Source of the DNA: Pleomorphomonas diazotrophica
GTDB taxonomy: Bacteria > Pseudomonadota > Alphaproteobacteria > Rhizobiales > Pleomorphomonadaceae
Direction of reading: 5' to 3'
NCBI RefSeq assembly: GCF_002844595.1
Contig: NZ_PJNW01000005.1
Location: forward strand, 124,001 to 188,000
Length of the DNA stretch: 64,000 bases
Shown here: one piece after another, positions 9,933 to 17,111 of the stretch
Layout: every line of letters starts with the position of its first letter
Numbering within the stretch: position 1 is the stretch's first letter
Notes under the pieces: model-generated
What the model was told of the DNA's origin: nothing
Seen by the model: the letters and a program-made list of their open reading frames with translations, nothing else
The model's database searches: none
Made by a program: the position numbers and the translations under genes

Positions 9933-10712
9933 ATGTTGCTTTCCGTTCGACGTTCCGCGCTTCTCGCCCTGTTGCTTGCACTCGCTACCGCCGGCTGCGC
10001 CAATAACAGGCCGGTGCTCACCACCCGCGGCGACGTCTCGGTAACCGGGTCGGTGGACCGGATGACCGACGCCCAGCTTGCCGGGGCGGCCACCGCCTGG
10101 GGCCAGCGCTACGACGCCGATCCCAAGAACCGCACCAACATCCTCAACTACGCCGCCGCCCTTCGCCTCGGCGGTCGCACCGACCAAGCCGTCGCCGTAC
10201 TCGAAAAGGGCATGGTCGCGTCCCAGAACGATCCGGAAATGAGCGCCGCCTACGGCAAGGCCCTCGCTGCCAACGGCAACTTCGACCAGGCGCTCAGGGT
10301 CATCCGCCAGACCCAGCGGCCCGACCGGCCTGACTGGAAGCTCTATTCGGCCGAAGGCGCCATTCTCGATCAGCAGGGCAACCCCGCCGAGGCCCGCGCC
10401 GCCTACCAGAAGGCGCTGCAGATCGCGCCGAGCGAGGCCTCGGTCTACAACAATCTTGCGCTGTCCTACCTTCTCACCGGCGACGTCGCCAATGCCGAGA
10501 AAACGCTGCGGCAGGCCGTGGCCTTGCCGGGCACAACTAGCCGCATTCGCCAGAATCTGGCGCTGGTGCTGGGGTTGCAGGGCAAGTTCAAGGAAGCCGA
10601 CGCCATCGCCCGGCAGGAACTCGACCCGGCACAGGCGGAAACCAACGTCGCCTATCTCAAGTCGATGCTGAGCCAGACCAACACCTGGAAGGAAGCCCGC
10701 AAGCAGGGGTGA
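9933..10712 (+). CDS. TPR-repeat lipoprotein (TadD-like)
   Basis: The protein has 259 residues from the ATG at 9933. This start is favoured over an in-frame GTG at 9924 because GGTGAG lies just upstream of it. A lipoprotein signal peptide ends in the lipobox LATAGC with Cys22, so the mature protein should be lipid-anchored on the periplasmic side. After it come about four to five tetratricopeptide units (for example LNYAAALRLGGRTDQAVAVLEKG and YNNLALSYLLTGDVANAEKT). The architecture matches TadD of Flp pilus assembly, but no other tad genes are in the window, so only a scaffold role is supported. It overlaps the cupin gene by one base. Confidence 0.85.
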   Translation: MLLSVRRSALLALLLALATAGCANNRPVLTTRGDVSVTGSVDRMTDAQLAGAATAWGQRYDADPKNRTNILNYAAALRLGGRTDQAVAVLEKGMVASQNDPEMSAAYGKALAANGNFDQALRVIRQTQRPDRPDWKLYSAEGAILDQQGNPAEARAAYQKALQIAPSEASVYNNLALSYLLTGDVANAEKTLRQAVALPGTTSRIRQNLALVLGLQGKFKEADAIARQELDPAQAETNVAYLKSMLSQTNTWKEARKQG

Positions 10713-11233
10713 TGGAGATGGTGCCGCCCAGGATCCTCAATCTCGCCGAGGTCGCCTTCGACCCGGCGGACGATCTCGACCGGACGGCGCCGGATGGGTA
10801 CGACGCACGATTTGCCGCCATCGGAGAGCGGCTCGGTGCCCGGATGCTCGGCTACTTATTGGTAGAGACCATGCCGGGATGCCGTGCAGCGCCGCTGCAC
10901 AACCACCGCTGCAACGAGGAAATGTTCCTGATCCTCGAAGGAGAAGGCACCATCCGCGTCGGCTCGGAGCGGTATCCCGTTCGCGCCGGCGACGTCATCG
11001 CCTGCCCGCCCGGCGGCCCGGAAACCGCCCACCAGATCGAGAACACCTCAGACAGGCCGCTCCGCTACCTTGCCGTATCGACCATGGTGGAACCGGATGT
11101 CATCGACTATCCCGATTCCGGCAAGTTCCTGGTGAAGGGCCGGCTGCCGACCGGCGACGGCACGCGCAACGAACGCTTCCGCTTCATCGGCCGGCAAGAA
11201 ACCAGTTTGAACTACTGGGACGGCGAGGAATAG
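10712..11233 (+). CDS. Cupin-domain protein
   Basis: A single-domain beta-barrel protein of 173 residues. Cupin motif 1 is visible as HNHRCNEEMFLILEGEG and motif 2 as PPGGPETAHQIEN, supplying three His and one Glu, the usual metal ligands. The start at 10712 overlaps the previous stop as TGATG. An ATG at 10718 has a better-spaced AGGGG Shine-Dalgarno and is the alternative. Co-transcription with the TPR lipoprotein is likely. Substrate and reaction are unknown; metal-dependent sugar or small-molecule binding is the family theme. Confidence 0.85.
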   Translation: MEMVPPRILNLAEVAFDPADDLDRTAPDGYDARFAAIGERLGARMLGYLLVETMPGCRAAPLHNHRCNEEMFLILEGEGTIRVGSERYPVRAGDVIACPPGGPETAHQIENTSDRPLRYLAVSTMVEPDVIDYPDSGKFLVKGRLPTGDGTRNERFRFIGRQETSLNYWDGEE

Positions 11234-11259
11234 ACGGCTGGGCCCGACTCTCCGACAGC

Positions 11260-12552
11260 CTATTCCCCGCGCGGCGGCGCATAGGCGGCCGTGTCAACCA
11301 TCTCGGGGCGGCCCGGCAGGTCGAGACGGGCCACCCTCGGCGCCGTCTCGGCGATTACCTTGCCATTGCGGATCACGGCGAGGCGCGTCGGCTTCAGGCG
11401 GATCGCCTCCACCGTGTCGCGGGCCTGCAGGATCACGAGGTTGGCGGCCTTGCCAACGTCGAGACCATAGCCCTCAAGGCCGATGGCCTTGGCCGCCCTG
11501 TCGGTGACGCAGTGGAAGGCGGTATCGATCGCGTCGAGCGCCGTCATCTGGCCGACGTGCACGGCCATCGAAGCGACTTCCAGCATGTCGCCCGAACCCA
11601 TGGAGTACCAGGGATCCATGACGCAGTCGTGGCCGAAGGCGACGTTGACGCCAGCCTTCAGGAGTTCGGGCACCCGCGTCATGCCGCGCCGCTTGGGATA
11701 GGTGTCGTGGCGGCCCTGCAGGGTGATGTTGATCAAAGGATTGGCGACGGCATGCACGCCGGCCTCGCGCATCAGCGGGATCAGCTTGGAAACGTAATAG
11801 TTGTCCATGGAATGCATGGACGTGAGGTGGCTGCCCACCACCCTGCCCTGCAATCCCACGCGGATCGTCTCGGCGGCCAGCGTCTCGATGTGGCGGGAGA
11901 GCGGATCGTCGCTTTCGTCGCAGTGGAGATCGACCATCAGTCCGCGCTCGGCGGCGATTTCGCAGAGGCGGCGCACCGACGCCGTTCCGTCGGCCATGGT
12001 GCGCTCGAAATGCGGGATGCCGCCGACGACATCGACGCCCATGTCGAGTGCCCTGAGGAGATTGCGCTCGGCCGTCGGCGAACGATAAAAACCGTCCTGC
12101 GGAAAGGCGACGAGTTGCAGATCGATATAGGGGGCGACGCGCTTCTTCACCTCAAGGAGCGCCTCGACCGCCAGCAGTCGATCGTCGCAGACGTCGACAT
12201 GGCTGCGGATTGCAAGCAGACCCTGGCTGACGGCGAGGTCGCAATAGCGAAGCGCCCGCTCCACCACCGCCTCCTGGGTCAGCAGCGGCTTCAGCTCGCC
12301 CCAGAGCGCGATGCCTTCCAACAGCGTGCCCGAGCGGTTCATGCGCGGCAGGCCGAGCGACAATGTCGCGTCCATGTGAAAATGCGGGTCGACGAAGGGC
12401 GGCGTCACCAGCCGTCCCGTCGCATTGATGGTCGTGCGAGCCGGCTTGCCGATGGCCGGTCGGATGTCCACGATGCGACCATCGCCGACGGCGATGTCGA
12501 CGCCGGTACGGCCGTCGGCGAGGTTGGCATTCTCAATGAGCAGGTCGAGCAT
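11260..12552 (-). CDS. codA: Cytosine deaminase-type amidohydrolase (CodA-like)
   Basis: Predicted to hydrolyse cytosine to uracil and ammonia. From the ATG at 12552, which has GAGG upstream, the product is 430 residues and follows E. coli CodA (426) closely. Metal ligands are H57 and H59 (PPFVDPHFHMD), then HVDV, HCDESDD, HLTSMHS and GHDCVMDPWYSMG. Other shared strings are SGTLLEGI, DLQLVAFPQDG and VANPLINITLQGR. The frame extends upstream to 12633, but that would overlap the LysR gene and add unrelated residues. It is co-directional with the LysR gene. No cytosine permease is adjacent, so a related amidohydrolase substrate remains possible. Confidence 0.9.
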   Translation of the reverse strand: MLDLLIENANLADGRTGVDIAVGDGRIVDIRPAIGKPARTTINATGRLVTPPFVDPHFHMDATLSLGLPRMNRSGTLLEGIALWGELKPLLTQEAVVERALRYCDLAVSQGLLAIRSHVDVCDDRLLAVEALLEVKKRVAPYIDLQLVAFPQDGFYRSPTAERNLLRALDMGVDVVGGIPHFERTMADGTASVRRLCEIAAERGLMVDLHCDESDDPLSRHIETLAAETIRVGLQGRVVGSHLTSMHSMDNYYVSKLIPLMREAGVHAVANPLINITLQGRHDTYPKRRGMTRVPELLKAGVNVAFGHDCVMDPWYSMGSGDMLEVASMAVHVGQMTALDAIDTAFHCVTDRAAKAIGLEGYGLDVGKAANLVILQARDTVEAIRLKPTRLAVIRNGKVIAETAPRVARLDLPGRPEMVDTAAYAPPRGE

Positions 12553-12587
12553 GGGCGAACCTCGGTTTGGCGAGCGGAACGAGGGGT

Positions 12588-13505
12588 TCAGGCGGTCGGG
12601 GCCGCGTCGGTATGATCCTTGAGATAGGTCCACAGCCGCTCGACGCGGGCGCGCACCTTGTCCATGTTGCGGTAGATGCGGATGCGCATGTCGATCACCG
12701 CCTCCGGGTCGACGACCACCAGCTTGCCCGCCTCGATCTCGGCGCGGATGGTGTTGGCCGGAAGCCAGGCCATGCCGCGACCGGTGATCGCCATCGTCTT
12801 GATCGCCTCGGCCATCGGGTTCTCGTAGATCTTGGCGAGGTTGAGCGCCTCGCCGCGTTCGGCGAGCAGCACCGAGACCAGTCGGCCGAGGAAGGTCTCA
12901 GGCGCGTAGGCGAGATAGGGAACCGGCTTGTCGGTTCCGCCGGGCAGCGGGAACAGCGGGGCGCCGGTATCGTCAGGCGCCGAGACCGGCATCACCCTGT
13001 CGCCTCCGAGATCGAGCGAGGGAAAGCGTTCGGGATCCAACAGTACCGGCACGCGCGGATGTTCGTAGGTGAGCAGGAAGTCGCAGTCGCCTTCGGCAAA
13101 CATGCGGATACTGTCGTGGAAGTTTTCGGTGATCAGCCGGGCGTTGATCGGCCCGAAGCCGGCCTCGACGTCCTTCAGCCACCAGGGGAAGAAGGAAATC
13201 GACAGCGAGTGCAGCGTCGAGAAGGTAAGGATGCCCTGCCCCTGCGCCCGGCCCGAGCGCAGCTCGGCGCGTTCGAGCAGGATGAGACGCAAAACCTCCT
13301 CGGCGGTTTCGCGGAAGCGGCGGCCCTCCGCCGTCAGAGTGGTCGGATAAGTGGACCGATCGACCAGGGGCACGCCGAGCCATTGCTCAAGCTGCTGAAT
13401 GCGACGGCTGAAGGCGGACTGGGTAACGCGGCGCTCCACCGCAGAGCGCGAAAAGCTGCGCGTATTGGCGAGGCTCACGAAATCCTCGAGCCACTTGATT
13501 TCCAC
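12588..13505 (-). CDS. LysR-family regulator resembling HypT/YjiE
   Basis: 305 residues: an N-terminal winged helix-turn-helix (residues about 3-62, FSRSAVERRVTQSAFSRRIQQLE) and a LysR substrate-binding domain. The opening IKWLEDFVSL, the GLGWLP-like GRGMAWLPANTI and the general spacing resemble the hypochlorite-responsive regulator HypT/YjiE of E. coli more than typical LysR proteins. The start codon is GTG with GGGAG nine bases upstream. It lies 35 bases upstream of codA on the same strand, unlike the divergent arrangement usual for LysR regulators, so it may regulate itself together with codA. The signal is not known. Confidence 0.88.
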   Translation of the reverse strand: MEIKWLEDFVSLANTRSFSRSAVERRVTQSAFSRRIQQLEQWLGVPLVDRSTYPTTLTAEGRRFRETAEEVLRLILLERAELRSGRAQGQGILTFSTLHSLSISFFPWWLKDVEAGFGPINARLITENFHDSIRMFAEGDCDFLLTYEHPRVPVLLDPERFPSLDLGGDRVMPVSAPDDTGAPLFPLPGGTDKPVPYLAYAPETFLGRLVSVLLAERGEALNLAKIYENPMAEAIKTMAITGRGMAWLPANTIRAEIEAGKLVVVDPEAVIDMRIRIYRNMDKVRARVERLWTYLKDHTDAAPTA

Positions 13506-13660
13506 GAACTGGTACTCCCATGCGAGGCTCTTCGCCTCCGGCGCTCAACGGCGCGCCCGGAAAAAGGTCACGCCCGTTATGTACGCAGACGGAAGGCAAA
13601 GTCGAGCCCCGCGCGAAGGCAATCACCCGAAAGCCCGCCGCTATCGTTTGGGCATTATCG

Positions 13661-14140
13661 TCAGGCTTGCTTGGCAAGGAAGGTCTCGATCGCCTCGACG
13701 GCGAGGGCGTGGTCCTCGTGCTGCGGCAATCCCGACACCGTGACGGTGCCGACGAGGCCGGTGCCGACCACCTTGATCGGGAAGGCGCCGCCATGGGCGG
13801 CGTACTCCAGCGGATCGACCAGCATCGCCTCGTGGAAGGGGACGTCCTTCAAGGCCGCTCGGCGCCCCATGTAGTAGGAAGAATGGCCGAAGCGCATGAC
13901 GACGGCATTCTTGCGTACGATCCACTGGTCGTTATCGGCGCTGGTGCCGGCAAGCGCGGCGTGGAAGAGCTGCTGGCCGGCGCGCGTCACATCGACGGTG
14001 ATCGGCAAGTTGCGGGCGCGGCCGAGTTCCATCAGAAGAAGGCCGAGCGCGATCGCCATGTCGTTGTCGAAGGCGGGAAACTGCAGGCGCTCCTCTTGCG
14101 CCAGGAGGTCGTCGAGAAGTTCCTGCGAAATGAAGGTCAT
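13661..14140 (-). CDS. UPF0303 / HbpS-like heme-degrading-domain protein
   Basis: A 159-residue protein of the UPF0303 group (PF03928-type fold, also found in HbpS and GlcG). Recognisable strings are FPAFDNDMAIALG, NDQWIVRKNAVVMRFGHSS, AAHGGAFPIKV and GTVTVSGLPQHEDHALAVEAI. Its ATG overlaps the stop of the upstream flippase gene as ATGA (14137-14140), so the two are probably translationally coupled. A GGGGA ribosome site lies eight bases upstream. Biochemical function is unproven; binding of a small cofactor or oxidised ligand is the family expectation. Confidence 0.85.
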   Translation of the reverse strand: MTFISQELLDDLLAQEERLQFPAFDNDMAIALGLLLMELGRARNLPITVDVTRAGQQLFHAALAGTSADNDQWIVRKNAVVMRFGHSSYYMGRRAALKDVPFHEAMLVDPLEYAAHGGAFPIKVVGTGLVGTVTVSGLPQHEDHALAVEAIETFLAKQA

Positions 14141-15585
14141 GGTCGCGTCCCCGCGAATTTTCCGGTGATGAGGCCGACCAGCGGCGGCAGATGCCTATAA
14201 TAGACGGCTGCGAGCGCCGCGACATAGGAAAGGCCGCCAGCCAGTGTCGCACCCACAAGACCAAGGGCGGTATGCGGCCAGTCGACCGCCTGGACGACCA
14301 GCGCCATGACGAGGGCGGCCAGCGCGATGCGGGCGGTGTCGGCGCCGGGGAAGCGGAAGCCACAGAGCCGGACCGCAATGGCGGCCGAAAGCGCCAGGGT
14401 CAGGCAGGAAGCGACCAGCGCGCCGCCGACCACGCCGACGAGATAGTTGGAGGAAAAGCCAATGACGGCGAGACCGGCGGTGGCAACGATCTCGAACAGG
14501 CCGACGACGACGAGCAGGCCATAGCGGCGATCGAGTGTCAGCATCTGGCCGGTGACGTGGGCATGATAGGCACGCACCATGCCGCCGAATGCGGCGAGGC
14601 CGATGATGGAGCGGGTCACGTCGCGATAGGTCTCGGCGACGGCCAGATCGACGAGAATGTCGGTGACGAGCCAGAGGCCCACCACAGACGGAAGCAGCAC
14701 GGCTGTGAGCAGGGCGGCGTTGGTCTTGAGCTGATCGAGGGCCGCGTCGCGGTCGCCTGCGTTGATCAATCGCGCCGCGATCGGGAAGGCGGCCACGGCC
14801 ACCAGCATGGATGCGACGGAGGCCAGGCGGCGGCCAAGCCCCCAGCCGACCGCCATCAGTCCGAAGGCGGCGGAACCGCCGACATGATCGACCACATAAC
14901 GAATGCCGTTCTCGCCGAACCAGCCGATGCCGTTGACCACCAGCATCGGCCCGCCGTTCAGAACAGCGTCCTTGAAGATGGCGAGATCGAGACGCGCCGT
15001 CCGAAGACTAGCACCGATCATCGGAAGCGCGACGGCACTGCCGAGCGCCTGCATTGCCGCATAGGCAATCAGCAGCTCACCGGCAGAAGCGCCGAAGAGT
15101 TCGGTTGCCACGATGCCGGCAACGAGACCACCCACCGGCCCCGAGGTCAGAAGCAGCGTATAGGCGAGGATCTTGTCCTGCGCCCGCGCCCGTTCGCCGA
15201 AATGGTTGTTGAGGCCGCGTGTGACGTAATAGGCGGCAATGATCAGGAAGATGACCAGCGGGTCGCCTCGTCCATCGAAGAAATGCATGGAGAAGGCGGC
15301 CGCGGCGAGTTCCGGCAGCGTCATCAGGACCAGCAGCGTCGTCTCCGTTTCAAGGTAACGGCGACGGCCAGCGGTGTCCTCGGGCGGCGGCAGGAAGCGC
15401 AATGTGTAGAAGGAGAACCACGAGCGGCTCACCATGTAGGCGAGTTCCTGGGTCGATGTGACAAGCACGAAGGTGGACATCTCGGCCGGCGACAACCACC
15501 AGGTCCAGATCATCACCGACAGGAACTGGGCGACCGGCGACAGGAACTGTGCCGGCAGGTAGAGGATGGTCTGACGGATCAGCAT
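14137..15585 (-). CDS. Polysaccharide flippase, Wzx-type (MOP superfamily)
   Basis: A 482-residue integral membrane protein with about 12-14 hydrophobic segments and the overall layout of MATE/MOP exporters. It begins MLIRQTILYLPAQFLSPVAQ. It should move undecaprenyl-linked repeat units across the inner membrane. GGAAAGG precedes the ATG. Its start overlaps the end of the polymerase-like gene by seven bases and its stop overlaps the UPF0303 start, giving a tight three-gene operon transcribed away from the chain-length gene. Sequence alone cannot tell which polymer is carried. Confidence 0.85.
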   Translation of the reverse strand: MLIRQTILYLPAQFLSPVAQFLSVMIWTWWLSPAEMSTFVLVTSTQELAYMVSRSWFSFYTLRFLPPPEDTAGRRRYLETETTLLVLMTLPELAAAAFSMHFFDGRGDPLVIFLIIAAYYVTRGLNNHFGERARAQDKILAYTLLLTSGPVGGLVAGIVATELFGASAGELLIAYAAMQALGSAVALPMIGASLRTARLDLAIFKDAVLNGGPMLVVNGIGWFGENGIRYVVDHVGGSAAFGLMAVGWGLGRRLASVASMLVAVAAFPIAARLINAGDRDAALDQLKTNAALLTAVLLPSVVGLWLVTDILVDLAVAETYRDVTRSIIGLAAFGGMVRAYHAHVTGQMLTLDRRYGLLVVVGLFEIVATAGLAVIGFSSNYLVGVVGGALVASCLTLALSAAIAVRLCGFRFPGADTARIALAALVMALVVQAVDWPHTALGLVGATLAGGLSYVAALAAVYYRHLPPLVGLITGKFAGTRP

Positions 15586-16940
15586 GGCGACGACCTTTCC
15601 GGGGGCTGCGGGCGACAGGCAAAGGCCGTGATGATGAGCGTCGTCAGGAGAGCAAGCTCAAGCGACTTGGTGGAGAAGGAAGATACCGCCGTCGAAATCA
15701 GGAAGTAGATACCGAGCGGCAGGAGAACGGGGGCGCCGAAGCGTCGGACCAGTTCGGCGAAAAAGGCGGCGAGCCCCATCAGGAAGAACAACGTGACGAA
15801 GCCGCCGTAATAGGCGACGAAGCCGATGTAGGCGCTTTCGATGGCGACCGGCGTGCCGATCCTCGGCAACATCGCCTTGACGGCGAGAACATCCGGCCCG
15901 AAGACCACTTCGGGCCAGGACATGTCGCGGAAGATCGACAGCATGGCGACGCGTGCCATGGCGCTGCCGTCGTCGTTGATGAAGCGGCCGATGAGGCGGT
16001 CAACCAAGCCGCCGTCGACGACGAGTATGGATCCGATGACCAGAAGCGTGGCCGCGAGAATGGCTGCGGCGGCCACCGGGAGAGGGAAACGACGCCCAAG
16101 CAGCAGGCGGGCGCCCGTGACGGCGGCTATGGCGAACAGGGCGGCGGCCGACAGAACGATGGCCGTACGGCCGCCGAAAAAGAACAGCGCGCCGAAGTGG
16201 AACACCACCAGAGCCAAGCGTGGACCCGTCCGGAACGGCCCGGCGCCCAAGGCCAGCGACACGAGGCAAAGCGCTGTGGTCATGGCGTTCATCAGGGGAT
16301 GGCCGAGCAGCGCCGTCGCCCGCCACTCCCAGGACAGCAGCTCTCCATTGACGTAAAGCGGCGTCAATCGGAAGCCGCTGAGCCCCTCCGCGTAGCCCAA
16401 GAGACTGTTGAGCGCCAGAATGCCCTGCACGAGCAGCGCAACCAAGCGCAGCTCGCCCGGGTTGAGGCGAAGGAGCCCGGCGAACAGACAGGCGGTCAAC
16501 ACGAAGTTGTCGGTCACCTGGGAGATCGGCGTCTTCTGCACGAAAATCACCTGGAAGGCGAGAAGGCCGATGGCGAGGAAAAGGACCATCAGGCCGGGAC
16601 TGTCACGCCAGCTGCGGCCAAGGAAGGCGCCAAGTCCGCCGTCGACCACGACCCAGGCCATCAACGCCAGTACTGACAGATAGCTTGCCGGGTGGATCTT
16701 GAAGAGCGGGCTGCCGCCGGTCGCGTCGTAGGGAATGCCCAGGAGATTGAGCATCTGGCCGGACAGCAGGAAGAGAGCGAGCACGGACAGGACCGTCAGG
16801 CCGACGGCGAACGGCCGAACGTCGATCGCGAAGCCGGTACTGTCGACGCGATAAGAAACGGGTAGCTGAAACGCCCGCGAGGCCATGCCCAGATCGATCC
16901 CCAGACCAAAAACCTGTCCAAACCTGACAGGAATGGTCAT
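15579..16940 (-). CDS. O-antigen polymerase/ligase-like membrane protein (Wzy/VpsF type)
   Basis: 453 residues with about 10-12 transmembrane helices and a large periplasmic segment around LSWEWRATALLGHPLMNAM, a region found in Wzy- and VpsF-type polymerases. FFGGRTAIVLSAA and a late loop with RIGTPVAIESAYIGFV also fit this group. It probably polymerises repeat units in the periplasm. The annotated ATG at 16940 lacks a clear ribosome site; an in-frame ATG at 16883 is the alternative. It heads the wzy-wzx-UPF0303 operon and is divergent from the chain-length gene across 170 bases. Confidence 0.82.
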   Translation of the reverse strand: MTIPVRFGQVFGLGIDLGMASRAFQLPVSYRVDSTGFAIDVRPFAVGLTVLSVLALFLLSGQMLNLLGIPYDATGGSPLFKIHPASYLSVLALMAWVVVDGGLGAFLGRSWRDSPGLMVLFLAIGLLAFQVIFVQKTPISQVTDNFVLTACLFAGLLRLNPGELRLVALLVQGILALNSLLGYAEGLSGFRLTPLYVNGELLSWEWRATALLGHPLMNAMTTALCLVSLALGAGPFRTGPRLALVVFHFGALFFFGGRTAIVLSAAALFAIAAVTGARLLLGRRFPLPVAAAAILAATLLVIGSILVVDGGLVDRLIGRFINDDGSAMARVAMLSIFRDMSWPEVVFGPDVLAVKAMLPRIGTPVAIESAYIGFVAYYGGFVTLFFLMGLAAFFAELVRRFGAPVLLPLGIYFLISTAVSSFSTKSLELALLTTLIITAFACRPQPPERSSPC

Positions 16941-17111
16941 GACTGCGCAGTTAACCCGCAGTCCTCGCGGAAAGGACCATTGCCTCTATTTCGACCAACA
17001 GCGTTCACGTTTCCTTAAGCGCGCCGTCTTATGGTTAACAAGCTGCAAACACGGGCGGAAAGCAAGTTGAACAGCCTCCTCATATCCGACGACAAACGCA
17101 TCGTTAGGTCC

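Noticed and set aside
16941-17111. GTTAAC sequences between wzy and the chain-length gene as CtrA sites
   Set aside because: The TTAA elements are not spaced by seven bases, so no CtrA site can be supported here.
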